Positions 23,380-32,362 of a DNA stretch of 47,628 nt are shown here, in pieces (within the stretch, counting starts at the first letter, position 1; every line of letters begins with the position of its first letter). This DNA is from Parablautia muri (GTDB lineage Bacteria; Bacillota; Clostridia; Lachnospirales; Lachnospiraceae): assembly GCF_009917485.1 (NCBI RefSeq), contig NZ_QZDT01000031.1:1-47628 (forward strand). The letters are read 5' to 3'. The position numbers were made by a program, and so were the translations under genes. Below the pieces are notes generated by a model. It saw only the letters and a list, made by a program, of their open reading frames with translations. It had not been told where the DNA came from and did no database searches.

Positions 23380-24726
23380 TCATCGGATTTGCAATGAAAT
23401 TTTATACTTTTTGTAGGTTTCATGGTAAAAGTAAATAGAAAGAGCCATGGCAATTGTCCATCCAACAGGCCATGCGCACCATATACCGGTTGCCGACTTT
23501 AACCAATCGGAAAGAAGAAAGGCCAAAACCACACGAAGGATCAAGTCTAAAAAAGTAGCCGCCATAAACTTTCCCATAGCGCCAACGCCTCTGAGTATAC
23601 CGTCCGCAACCAATTTAGCCGATACTATAAAATAGAAGGGAGAAAGTATACACAAAAATTCCCTGCCTGTCATCCGTGCAGCTGCCGAACTTTCTTCCAT
23701 AAACAAAAGAAGCAGGTATTTACCAAAGAAACTATAAAGTATACAGAATGGCACACACAAACACCAAACTATTTTAATCCCCCCGCGAAAGCCTTCCCTG
23801 ATTCGCCCATATTGACTGGCCCCCAGGTTCTGGGCCGCGAAATTGGAAATTCCATTGCCGATTGTGGTAAAGGATGTAATCACCATATTGTTCAACTTCA
23901 CCGCAGCAGAATAACCAGCCATGACAGAAGCGCCAAACCCGTTAATTACACTTTGAATCAGAATATTTCCTATTGAGACAAAGCTCTGCTGTAAAATACT
24001 TGGAATTGCGATTACCATAATCTTTTTCAAAAGCCCTGCGTCAAATATAGGCGGTCTTTTTTCCACCTGAATTTTTTTAAGCCTCATCCATACCGTAAGA
24101 ACGGCCAGAACACAACTGATTCCCTGACACAAAAAGGTTGCCCATGCAACCCCCGCCACTCCCATATGAAAAGCTTTTACAAACAAAATATCCACCACAA
24201 TATTGGATGTGGAGGATGCCGCCAGAAAATAAAAAGGCGTTTTGGAATCACCCAGCGCGGAAAAAATTCCGGTTGCAATATTATAAAAAAACACAAAGGG
24301 AAGTCCCCATATGTAAATGTCCAAATATAGTCTTGAGTCCGCAAATACCTCCTCAGGCGTCTTAATGAAAACAAGCAAAGGGCCGCATCCCCATATACCG
24401 CCAAGCATAAGTACTCCGCAAAGGACACCGCTAAAAATACAGGCTGTAGATACCGCGGTTTTCAGCTTGCCATAGTCTTTTGCCCCAAACAGCTGCGAGA
24501 CAATTACGGAGCACCCCATGTTGCAGCCGAAGGCAAAGGCAATAAAAATCAGTGTAATTTCATAACTGTTTCCAACAGCTGCCAGCGCATTTTCTCCGAT
24601 AAATTTGCCTGCTACCAGACTATCTGCAATATTGTAGAGCTGCTGAAAAATAATGCTGCCAAACAAAGGGAGACAAAATTTCCATAAAACTGCTTCCGGT
24701 TTTCCTACCGTCAAATCCTTATTCAT
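23380..24726 (-). CDS. MATE family efflux transporter, divergent from LysR regulator
   Basis: A 448-residue MATE transporter with about twelve membrane helices and the family N-terminus (PLFGSIIFQQLYNIADSLVAGKFIGENALAAVGNS). It is clearly distinct from the MATE gene at 1130-2518. The start at 24726 (MNKDLTVGKPE) is preferred over 24849 because of AAAGGA upstream and because it gives normal length. It is transcribed away from the LysR gene at 24857 over a 130-bp shared control region, the classic setting for a LysR-regulated exporter. Substrate unknown. Confidence 0.9.
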   Translation of the reverse strand: MNKDLTVGKPEAVLWKFCLPLFGSIIFQQLYNIADSLVAGKFIGENALAAVGNSYEITLIFIAFAFGCNMGCSVIVSQLFGAKDYGKLKTAVSTACIFSGVLCGVLMLGGIWGCGPLLVFIKTPEEVFADSRLYLDIYIWGLPFVFFYNIATGIFSALGDSKTPFYFLAASSTSNIVVDILFVKAFHMGVAGVAWATFLCQGISCVLAVLTVWMRLKKIQVEKRPPIFDAGLLKKIMVIAIPSILQQSFVSIGNILIQSVINGFGASVMAGYSAAVKLNNMVITSFTTIGNGISNFAAQNLGASQYGRIREGFRGGIKIVWCLCVPFCILYSFFGKYLLLLFMEESSAAARMTGREFLCILSPFYFIVSAKLVADGILRGVGAMGKFMAATFLDLILRVVLAFLLSDWLKSATGIWCAWPVGWTIAMALSIYFYHETYKKYKISLQIR

Positions 24727-24856
24727 ACCATGATTTCCTTTCCAAGCATCAAATGCTACTATATTCACTGCTTCACATCTTTCCGGAAATGTATTATAAT
24801 GCATTTTATGAAATACGAAAAATATATATAATATATATAAGGAATACAAAAAACAT
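24727..24856. promoter_or_regulatory. Shared control region of the MATE and LysR genes
   Basis: A minus-strand -10 TATAAT (24793-24798) lies about 70 bp before the MATE start without a good -35, as expected of an activator-dependent promoter. An almost pure AT tract (24821-24840) precedes the LysR ATG. A LysR-type T-N11-A site could lie here, but none stands out. Confidence 0.5.
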
Positions 24857-25780
24857 ATGGATATAAACTTCGAATATTACAAATTCTTTTATTTTGTGGC
24901 AAAATACGGAAATATCACAAAAGCTGCTACCGCACTAGGCAGCAATCAGCCCAATGTAACACGAATCATGAAGCTATTGGAATCCCAGCTAAATTGCAGG
25001 CTTTTTATCCGGGAAGCAAGAGGAATCACTTTGACACAGCAGGGGGAACTTCTCTATTCCCATGTGGAAATTGCATACAGACACCTTCTGGATGCACAGG
25101 AGGAAATATGCAGGCTAAGCGCACAGGATTCCGGTACTGTGGAGATTGGTGCAACGGAAACCGCTCTGCATCTTTTTCTGTTAAATGCACTGCATGATTT
25201 TAAGCTGTCCCATCCGGCAATCAAAATTAAAATCCATAACCACACAACATTGGAAACCTTGAAGCATCTTATCAGCGGTAAGTTAGATTTTGCCGTGGTC
25301 ACAACACCTTTTGAGGTACCTAAGGCATTTTCTCTTGTAAAGATACTGGATTTTGAAGAAATTCTGGTAGGCGGAAGTCAATATGCAGATTTGTGTCAAA
25401 TTTCTTTAGAACTGAAGGATGCCAAAAAATATCCCTGGATTGGACTTGGCAGAGAGAGTACAACTTATCATTTTTATAAGAACTTTTTTATACAACAGGG
25501 AGTAGATTTGGACCTTGATATGGAGGTTGCAACCTCTGACCTTATGCTTCCGATGATTGAAAATAATCTGGGAATCGGCTTTGTGGCGAAAGAACTGGCC
25601 CTGCCATTGTTAAAGGAAAAGAAGCTGGTGCAAATACATCTAAATTGTGATACCCCGAAACGCGCCATACAGATTGTTTCGGATAAAGGACGCGGCAAAA
25701 GCCTTGCGGCGGATACCTTTTACAGATTTCTAAAAAGCACTTCCAGGCATGTCACCACAGACAGCAGCGGCATTCCATGA
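24857..25780 (+). CDS. LysR family transcriptional regulator
   Basis: A 307-residue protein with an N-terminal helix-turn-helix (FYFVAKYGNITKAATALGSNQPNVTRIMKLLESQL, about 10-44) and the LysR substrate-binding part (about 90-295). The N-terminal pattern YYKFFYFVAKYGN is common in this family in Clostridia. It reads divergently from the MATE gene and is its likely regulator. The stop codon lies at the start of a perfect 10-bp hairpin. The ligand is unknown. Confidence 0.92.
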   Translation: MDINFEYYKFFYFVAKYGNITKAATALGSNQPNVTRIMKLLESQLNCRLFIREARGITLTQQGELLYSHVEIAYRHLLDAQEEICRLSAQDSGTVEIGATETALHLFLLNALHDFKLSHPAIKIKIHNHTTLETLKHLISGKLDFAVVTTPFEVPKAFSLVKILDFEEILVGGSQYADLCQISLELKDAKKYPWIGLGRESTTYHFYKNFFIQQGVDLDLDMEVATSDLMLPMIENNLGIGFVAKELALPLLKEKKLVQIHLNCDTPKRAIQIVSDKGRGKSLAADTFYRFLKSTSRHVTTDSSGIP

Positions 25781-25819
25781 AGAATGCCCGCCTTTTAAGG
25801 TGTTAGCAAGGCATTCTTC
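25779..25819 (+). terminator. Hairpin at the LysR gene end
   Basis: GAAGAATGCC (25779-25788) and GGCATTCTTC (25810-25819) are perfect inverted copies with a 21-base loop, starting inside the LysR stop codon. There is no T-tract after it, so termination is plausible but not certain. Confidence 0.5.
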
Positions 25820-25849
25820 CTATGATTCCTCTGCATTAGCGCATGCCTT

Positions 25850-25910
25850 AAATCTGCACGGAGAATTCCCGTATTTGATGCTTTCTCTTGCGTGAGAGCA
25901 ATTTGCTTTA
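25850..25910. repeat. Intergenic hairpin element, copy A
   Basis: It shares AATCTGCACGGAGAAT, CCCGT, CTTGCGTGAGA and TTGCTT in order with the element at 28311-28370. Both copies keep the stem ACGG/CCGT around a 7-base loop. This copy lies after the ABC permease gene. Confidence 0.7.
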
Positions 25911-25934
25911 AAAGCCATAGAACTTATCTTTACG

Positions 25935-28277
25935 TTATTCGCCAAAGAGCAATGCCCGCGGAGCAATCTCCCTGATTTTCAAAGCCAGCAGGCAGACCGT
26001 CACAAAGGCAAATACTACAAGTCCTATACCTGCCGCCACAATAAAATCTATCGGAATCTTAAAGGTACATTTCACAATTCCAAGCCCCTGCAAAAACAGT
26101 GCAGTCAAGGGGTTAATAATAAAGCTGCAGCCAATCAGACCTATAAACGATGCAAGAATAATCGCAGGCATAAACGACATTGCCGTCTGCAAAATCAGCT
26201 GCCCTGTGGTAAAGCCAAGAGCCTTCATAATTCCATAGTCATGCTTTTTATTGTTAAGCATTGTGCGCACCAGCAGATACAGCACAAAAGCGATGATGAT
26301 TGCGGAAAGCACCAGTATTGCAATCACGATAATCGTCATAAGAGAAACATACACGCCAGCTGCGCCTTCTATCGTCTCCACCACATTTATCGTTGTGTTT
26401 ACACCACCCTCAAATTTCTCTTTCATTTCCAGATTGAACTCATCAATATCTGTTCCGTTTTCCAGATTGATATAATAGCTTGTATTCGCAAGACTTCCCA
26501 ACCGTTCATAACCTGCCCTGGTAAACAAACAGTCTCTGCCAAGGTTATTGGTAATCTGCGTAAAACCACAAATCAGATACTTTTCCAGCTTTCCGTTTGC
26601 GGTGATCTCTATTTCATCCCCCACCTTAAATCCATGTTCCTTTGCATATTTAGCGGCGATTGCTATTTCGTTATCATACTTTGGAAATCTCCCTTCAAAT
26701 ACAACATTCGGATTATTTACCTTTGAAAAATCGTCACAAAGCGTTGCCATAAGCTCCGCACCATCCACATGGGAAACATTCAGCGAATGATACAAATACG
26801 CTTTTTCCACACGCTCATCCGCGTCCATTTCCTCTAAAAAATCCTCCTCCATCTCAACCTGTATATTGATGCAGCTATCCGCCGTCTCACCTACAATCAG
26901 ATTTAAAAAGGGGGTCATATCCATAATCACATTTTCCGTCATAAGCCCTGAAAAAACTACCACAAGCGAAAGAACCAGCATTGTGATGCAAACGGTTACA
27001 TTATACTTCATACCGGAAAGTGTTGTTTTAAGGGCAAGGGCAAAATGAAGCGGCACCTTTGTCTTTTCAAAAGGAACATAATTGCGCTTAAAATTATGGG
27101 TTTGAACGCCGCAGCGCAGTGCCGTAATCGGTTCTATTTTTTTGATTCTGCGTGATGCATACCATACAGCCACCGAAACCACACCACCCAATATACCAAG
27201 CGAGCTTACAAAAGGTATCGGCAAAAAATGTATTTCATAGGGAATTCCAGTCTGCGCAATCATCATTGTATTAACCGCCGGAAACAGGCAGTAGGAAAGC
27301 CCCGCACCGACCATTGCCACAAGCATAGTCAGCCCCAAAAATTGTAATAACAAAGCTCCAATCAGCTGCCCGGATGTATAGCCTGCGGCCTTGAGCGCAC
27401 CGAGATTTTTCATATTGACCTGGATATAATTGATAATATTTGATATGATCACCACAAGTGCAATGAGAAGCACAAAGAACGCCATAGCGCTCATAATTCC
27501 CGAACAAATCATTTGTGAAATATAGCGTGACTGGGTCACAATATCATAGCAATTGCTCGTCATGATAATATCAGGATAACGCTCTGTAATCGTGCTTTTA
27601 AGCAGCGCTTCATAATTCAAATTCTCTGATTTATCCTTTAAACGCACTGAGCACAGAGCTGCCTGCGGTGCATATCCTGCCATTTCCAGCTCCGCATACT
27701 TATCCTCTGTCAAAATAAGCTCCGTCAAGGCACAGTTGTGGGAGCCCATCATTACACTATTAAAAAAGCCACATACGGTATACGTCACTTTGCTGCTGCC
27801 TATTGAAATCTCAATGGTCTCTCCCACCACAATATCATCCGATTTATAAAGCATAGGAAGGTATACCCCGCTTGCAAACGCACCCTCCTCCACTATTTCG
27901 GCCTTGCCAATTAAGCGCGTCAGAGCCTTTTCCTTTTCCAAAAAAACAAACCATCCGTTCATCCGTCCGCCATTATACGGGAAGCTGCCAGTCATATGCA
28001 TACAATTGTCCAAACAGTACTGTGCAATGTGATTATCCTTTTCGAATGTCTGCAATAAAAATTCACGTTTTTCTTCTTCGTTTCCACTTATCGACAGTGT
28101 AACATGTTCAGCATTCAATTTATCATGGTATCTGTTAAAATTAGCCTTATAGTCCGTAGAAAGCATAAGCCAAAGATTTAACATCAATGCGGCAATTAAA
28201 ATCAAAACAATGATAGCCGCTGTTTGTCCTTTCGATTTTCTCATATTAGAACGGGCAATCATAAAACTTTTTCTCAT
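25935..28277 (-). CDS. ABC transporter permease (FtsX/MacB-type, large)
   Basis: A 780-residue permease. An N-terminal membrane helix (about 15-36) is followed by a large extracellular domain (to about 245). Then come three helices with the FtsX pattern (NMKNLGALKAAGYTSGQLIGALL), a second extracellular domain, and three more helices with KHDYGIMKALGFTTGQLILQTAM near the C-terminus. This duplicated FtsX arrangement is found in exporters of peptides, lipids or antibiotics. GGAGG 5 nt before the ATG at 28277 sets the start; an ATG four codons upstream lacks it. The gene forms an operon with the upstream ATPase and two-component genes. Substrate likely a peptide or antibiotic, by analogy. Confidence 0.85.
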   Translation of the reverse strand: MRKSFMIARSNMRKSKGQTAAIIVLILIAALMLNLWLMLSTDYKANFNRYHDKLNAEHVTLSISGNEEEKREFLLQTFEKDNHIAQYCLDNCMHMTGSFPYNGGRMNGWFVFLEKEKALTRLIGKAEIVEEGAFASGVYLPMLYKSDDIVVGETIEISIGSSKVTYTVCGFFNSVMMGSHNCALTELILTEDKYAELEMAGYAPQAALCSVRLKDKSENLNYEALLKSTITERYPDIIMTSNCYDIVTQSRYISQMICSGIMSAMAFFVLLIALVVIISNIINYIQVNMKNLGALKAAGYTSGQLIGALLLQFLGLTMLVAMVGAGLSYCLFPAVNTMMIAQTGIPYEIHFLPIPFVSSLGILGGVVSVAVWYASRRIKKIEPITALRCGVQTHNFKRNYVPFEKTKVPLHFALALKTTLSGMKYNVTVCITMLVLSLVVVFSGLMTENVIMDMTPFLNLIVGETADSCINIQVEMEEDFLEEMDADERVEKAYLYHSLNVSHVDGAELMATLCDDFSKVNNPNVVFEGRFPKYDNEIAIAAKYAKEHGFKVGDEIEITANGKLEKYLICGFTQITNNLGRDCLFTRAGYERLGSLANTSYYINLENGTDIDEFNLEMKEKFEGGVNTTINVVETIEGAAGVYVSLMTIIVIAILVLSAIIIAFVLYLLVRTMLNNKKHDYGIMKALGFTTGQLILQTAMSFMPAIILASFIGLIGCSFIINPLTALFLQGLGIVKCTFKIPIDFIVAAGIGLVVFAFVTVCLLALKIREIAPRALLFGE

Positions 28278-28310
28278 AAAATCCTCCATTCGTCTGTGTT
28301 ACAAAGGCTC

Positions 28311-28370
28311 AAATCTGCACGGAGAATACCCGTGCTTTGAGCACTTTCTTGCGTGAGAATAGTCTGCTTC
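28311..28370. repeat. Intergenic hairpin element, copy B
   Basis: The second copy of the element at 25850-25910, located between the ATPase stop and the permease start. It contains a perfect GCACGG/CCGTGC stem and a GTGCTcaaAGCAC hairpin. Its position inside the operon suggests transcript processing or attenuation between ATPase and permease. Confidence 0.7.
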
Positions 28371-28386
28371 GTTTTACAGCATCTAA

Positions 28387-29145
28387 TTACCATCCCATTC
28401 TTTGAAGAAATTCCGAAAGCTTTTCATGCCTTCCCGCATCTTTATGGGAATATCTTCCCAAATCACATTCTCCTAAAATCACACCATCCTTTAAATATAA
28501 AATACGATTGCCGCGCCGAGCAGAACGCATATCATGCGTTACCATAACCACACTCTGCCCCTGCTCATTAAACTTCGTAAGCGTATCTAAAACATCAAGT
28601 CCTGTCTTGGAATTGAGCGCTCCTGTAGGTTCGTCCGCAAATAAAATCTCAGGCGAATTGATAAGGGCACGGACAATGCCAACTCTCTGGGCCTCTCCTC
28701 CGGAAATCTGTGCAGGGAATTTAAGCTGTGTTTCCTCCCCTATGTCTACCGCTGCAAACAATTCCTTCGCACGCCGAATCAGCGCTCTTTTATCCCTGCT
28801 TACCAGCAATCCTGCTGAGAGTACATTATCCATAACGCTCATTCCGTCAATCAGATAAATCTGCTGGAATACAAACCCACAATGCTCCCTCCGAAATACC
28901 GCAAGTCCATCCTGGGACAAATCAGAAATCACCTTATTGCCAAAGGTAATCATGCCAAGAGTCGGTGTATCCATTCCGGAAAGCGCATATAAAAGGGTGG
29001 ACTTTCCTGCACCACTTGCTCCCATAATAACAGTAAAATCCCCTTTGTAAAGCTGCAAATCAATGTTTTTCAGAACGTGCTGCATGAAACCACCGTTTGA
29101 AAAGGATTTGCTTAATTTCTCGGTCTTTAACAAAATTTCTTTCAT
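28387..29145 (-). CDS. ABC transporter ATP-binding protein (MacB/LolD type)
   Basis: A 252-residue ATPase with Walker A GASGAGKST (42-50), Q-loop (FVFQQIYL, about 91-98), signature ISGGEAQR (147-154), Walker B ILFADEPT (167-174) and the switch His in VTHDMRSA. The pattern belongs to the MacB/LolD/BceA branch that works with FtsX-type permeases. The start at 29145 (MKEILL) is chosen for GGAGGATTAGG just upstream. It is encoded directly before the FtsX-like permease, from which it is separated by hairpin element B. Confidence 0.93.
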   Translation of the reverse strand: MKEILLKTEKLSKSFSNGGFMQHVLKNIDLQLYKGDFTVIMGASGAGKSTLLYALSGMDTPTLGMITFGNKVISDLSQDGLAVFRREHCGFVFQQIYLIDGMSVMDNVLSAGLLVSRDKRALIRRAKELFAAVDIGEETQLKFPAQISGGEAQRVGIVRALINSPEILFADEPTGALNSKTGLDVLDTLTKFNEQGQSVVMVTHDMRSARRGNRILYLKDGVILGECDLGRYSHKDAGRHEKLSEFLQRMGW

Positions 29146-29233
29146 CCTAATCCTCCATGCTGTTATTAATCTTTGCACGTTCCATTGTATGTTTTCAATT
29201 CTTAATTGTCTTTATGCAATTCTTAAATATCCC

Positions 29234-30499
29234 TTAAATCGCACTACTGAAAGCAATCCTCACAAGCACCCTAAGTCCCGCCTTCCCGTTTTCAATCACA
29301 AGCTCTCCTCTCATTTTTTTCATACAATAATCAGAAATATACAGCCCCAACCCTGCTCCTTCTATTTTTTGCGTATTGCTCCCCCGCTTAAATTTCTCTT
29401 TCAGCAGCGGCAATTCTCCCTGATTAACCCCTCCGCCATAATCTTCCATACAAACAGTCAGATACTTCTCCTCCATATATATCTTTACATCTATTTCCGT
29501 ATTTGCGTATTTATAAGAATTAGCAAACAGATTATCAAATACCTGCTGCAAACGCAGTTTATCCGCCCACAAAAGACAGTCGGGAACCGCAGGCAGCTTG
29601 GCCCGATGCAGATAATCGGCATTCTCAAGCAAAGTCCGCAATTCTTCACTTTTCAAATCCGCTGATGTCACCGAAAGCTCTGAAAGCTCCTCTAACGCGG
29701 AAGAAAACAGATTTGTTACCAGTCCATTAATCTGGTCAGCTTTTTGGATGATCTGCTCATAATTTCCCTTATTCTTTTCATCCTCTGCCAATGCTGCGCC
29801 CACCTCCGCAGCCGCCTTGATACTTGCCACCGGTGTTTTGATATCATGTGAAAGCTTTGCCACCAATTCCTTTTTGTCTGCATTGGCTCTTGCCTCAGCA
29901 ATCCTTGCCTTTTTTAACTCAGAGCGCATAAGATCAAAGCTCTCCGTAAATGCTCCGAATATATTTTGACGGTCCATTTTTAGCGGAATATCCAGATTTC
30001 CATCTGCAATGCGCTGAGCAAAGCTTCTCAGCTTACGAAAGGGCTTTACCACCGTACATTCCATATAAAGGAAAAAACCTGCACAAATACCACACTGTAT
30101 AAGCATTACCACTATGACAATAAAAATAATCGTTTCCTTTTCCCGGCCAAAAATCAATGCATCATGATTGTATATAATGAGCTTTCCAACCATCCTGCCT
30201 TCTATTTCAATATCAAGTATCGTATCTTTATGGCGCACCGCAGTATTTATACTTTCGCTCAATCCCGGCTTTGTTTTGTATAAAATGCTCCCATTATCAT
30301 CAAGCACAACATAATCAAAGGCTGTATGGTTATGATGATTTTCAAGAAAATTCCAATCACTTTCCACCGTTTGCAGCACCTCATTGACCGCCACCGTATC
30401 TTGAAGGTTATCCGGTCTATGCATTGCAAATAGAGCCAATGCCATAAGCTCCAACCCAAGGCTAACGAACAAACCAATGAAAAAGATTCTGTTTCTCAT
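29234..30499 (-). CDS. Sensor histidine kinase
   Basis: A 421-residue membrane kinase. TM1 at about 5-26, extracellular sensor of about 95 residues, TM2 at about 122-146, HAMP domain to about 200, phospho-acceptor His 218 in KLSHDIKTPVASI. The ATPase part has N-box NLFANSYKYA and G-boxes (DYGGGV, GAGLGLYI). The start at 30499 overlaps the TAA of the response regulator (TAATG), with AGGAGGAG upstream, so translation is coupled. Unlike the short BceS-type kinases, this one has a real extracellular domain and could sense a ligand itself. Confidence 0.93.
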   Translation of the reverse strand: MRNRIFFIGLFVSLGLELMALALFAMHRPDNLQDTVAVNEVLQTVESDWNFLENHHNHTAFDYVVLDDNGSILYKTKPGLSESINTAVRHKDTILDIEIEGRMVGKLIIYNHDALIFGREKETIIFIVIVVMLIQCGICAGFFLYMECTVVKPFRKLRSFAQRIADGNLDIPLKMDRQNIFGAFTESFDLMRSELKKARIAEARANADKKELVAKLSHDIKTPVASIKAAAEVGAALAEDEKNKGNYEQIIQKADQINGLVTNLFSSALEELSELSVTSADLKSEELRTLLENADYLHRAKLPAVPDCLLWADKLRLQQVFDNLFANSYKYANTEIDVKIYMEEKYLTVCMEDYGGGVNQGELPLLKEKFKRGSNTQKIEGAGLGLYISDYCMKKMRGELVIENGKAGLRVLVRIAFSSAI

Positions 30500-31182
30500 T
30501 AGTCTCCTCCTCTGAACATATACCCATCGCCCCAAACAGTAATAATATATTCGGGACTGCCTGGTTCGCGCTCAATCCCTTCCCGTATTTTACGAATATG
30601 TACATTCAGGGTACCGTCACTTGTAAATTTGTCCTCCCAGACCTTTTCAAACAACTCCTGCTTTGAAATCATCCTTCCTGCATTTTGTATCAAATAGGCC
30701 AACAGCTTAAATTCAAGTGACGTAAGCTTTGCGGGCATTCCATCAACCAAAACCTGTCTTGCGTTAAAATCTACCTCCAGACGCCCATCTGTATATTTTG
30801 ATTTTGCACCTTCTTTTTTTCCGAAACGCTTCAGCACTACTTTCACCTTTGCCAGCAAAACACTTAAAGAGTACGGCTTTTGGATATAATCATCGCCGCC
30901 GATACTTAGGGCGATAATTTTATCATCATCACTTGTCCTCGCTGAAATAAACAAAATAGGAATTTCCGTGTTTTCCCGAAGCTCTTTACACAGCCCAAAA
31001 CCACTTCCATCCCCTAAATTTATATCCAGCAAAAGCAGTTCTGCCGTATTTTCCTTCCAAAAATTCCGGCAGTCTGAAACGCTGTAGGCAACTGCAGTCT
31101 TTACACCAAAAAGGTTAAAATATTCCGCTGTGCTGTCTGCTAACAGCTTTTCATCATCTATAATCAAACAATCATATGTCAC
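30499..31182 (-). CDS. OmpR/PhoB-family response regulator
   Basis: A 227-residue protein with a receiver domain (Asp 53 in LLLLDINLGDGSG, acidic pair at IIDDE, Lys in IQKPYS) and a C-terminal winged-helix DNA-binding domain (LTSLEFKLLAYLIQNAGRMISKQELFEKVW, HIRKIREGIE). The start is a GTG at 31182 with GGAGG 7 nt upstream. It is the first gene of an operon with its kinase, an ABC ATPase and an FtsX-like permease. It most likely activates this transporter when the kinase detects its signal. Confidence 0.93.
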   Translation of the reverse strand: MTYDCLIIDDEKLLADSTAEYFNLFGVKTAVAYSVSDCRNFWKENTAELLLLDINLGDGSGFGLCKELRENTEIPILFISARTSDDDKIIALSIGGDDYIQKPYSLSVLLAKVKVVLKRFGKKEGAKSKYTDGRLEVDFNARQVLVDGMPAKLTSLEFKLLAYLIQNAGRMISKQELFEKVWEDKFTSDGTLNVHIRKIREGIEREPGSPEYIITVWGDGYMFRGGD

Positions 31183-31329
31183 TCTTATCCTCCTGCATTC
31201 TATGTTTCAAGTGTCCTTTTCCTTGCAATCCCCTTTGAAAAGTACATTTCTCGGCATATTCAAAATCTGTTTTAAGATATCTTATCTTTGCCTTCTTTAA
31301 GAATTTGCATCATTTCCCTTCCAATCTTT

Positions 31330-31770
31330 TTAATGTCCACGTATATCCAGTTCTTCCAACAGAGAATTTCCGCTTCCCCATGAATATACAATGTAATAAC
31401 CGTTATCCTTTATTTTTTCCGTAAATTGTAGTACTCCGTGATCAATCACCTCAATCGACTGCCCTTCCTGCGTTTTGACTATATATTCCCATTCATTACT
31501 TCTGTAATCTGAATAGTAAGCATCCAGTTCTTCCAAAGATAAATCACTTTGAATTAAAATTGCTCCGAAATACTGCATCCCATTTCCGTTACCCGTCAGC
31601 TTCCCTGCCTGTGACAACGACTCTATCAATTCCGTTTCCTCTTGCAGCGGAATTTCACATAATGCCATTTCCACTTTATAAGCAATGTGGTCATTTACAA
31701 ATGGAATTGAAATAACTCCGCCTATCAACACAAATGCTGCCAATATTCCAACTAATTTTAACTTTTTCAT
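31330..31770 (-). CDS. Small secreted or membrane-anchored protein of unknown function
   Basis: A 146-residue protein with an N-terminal hydrophobic helix (KLVGILAAFVLIGGVISI, about 5-22) and an acidic extracellular remainder. No lipobox is seen. I do not recognise the family. Its ATG overlaps the TGA of a serine-recombinase relic, so it now uses sequence inside that relic as its ribosome site. The segment immediately after its stop, read in a shifted frame, contains KKIGREMMQILKEGKDKIS, so the C-terminus may have been frameshifted. Located upstream of the response regulator gene on the same strand. Confidence 0.5.
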   Translation of the reverse strand: MKKLKLVGILAAFVLIGGVISIPFVNDHIAYKVEMALCEIPLQEETELIESLSQAGKLTGNGNGMQYFGAILIQSDLSLEELDAYYSDYRSNEWEYIVKTQEGQSIEVIDHGVLQFTEKIKDNGYYIVYSWGSGNSLLEELDIRGH

Positions 31771-32141
31771 TTATCCTTCCTATCCTCTGTTTCGATTTCT
31801 GTAGTATCAACCTTCATATTGATCTTCTTCTGCATCATATCTGCAAATTTCGGGCTACTTGCAAGTTTGCTTATGACTTCCAAAACAGCATTATCCAGCT
31901 TTTCTTCCTGTAACTGCTTATTAAGTGTGCAGGAATGCCCCCTGCAGCATCCTAATCAGATGTGCATCAAACATGGTATTTCTTCAATCTCCAGCTTTCC
32001 GCTGACCAGCTTATACCCATAAGGGGCAAAACCGCCATTCCACTTTCCTTCCCTTGCTTTCTGCTTCCGTCCTTCCATTGTCTGTACAAGGATATTCTCC
32101 CTCTCAATCTCTAAATCTACACTGTCGGTTCCCTTTCCCAT
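31767..32141 (-). pseudogene. Serine recombinase relic with internal deletion
   Basis: The upstream part (to about 31980) encodes EIERENILVQTMEGRKQKAREGKWNGG...PYGY, almost identical in protein to the same place in the intact recombinase at 39271. After a short junction another frame (from about 31950) encodes CRGHSCTLNKQLQEEK ... ASSPKFADMMQKKINMKVDT, a typical recombinase C-terminus. The catalytic N-terminus and most of the recombinase/zinc domains are missing. It marks an old mobile-element scar. Confidence 0.75.
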
Positions 32142-32362
32142 CGTTCTGATGCCGGGTTATTTTACCCTTAGTAAGTCTTAGATTATAAATTCAAATCTTA
32201 AAACTTACATATAGCATACAGAATATGGGATAAGATTGTTAGGCATAAAGATATCTATTTGCACAAATCTTACGTATCTTTGTAGGTATTATGTTTTTTC
32301 GTTTGTAAATTTTTTTGATCAGTTAAAATCATATAAAAAGTTCAGCAACTTACACGAAAAAT

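Noticed and set aside
30499-31182. Considered that this operon is a Bce-type bacitracin module
   Set aside because: The kinase has a substantial extracellular domain and the permease has a duplicated FtsX arrangement with two large extracellular parts, unlike the typical Bce layout; only a general peptide/antibiotic ABC role is supported.
31230-31330. A 13-codon ORF (MMQILKEGKDKIS) after the small secreted protein gene
   Set aside because: More simply the shifted-frame end of the preceding gene; nothing supports independent function.
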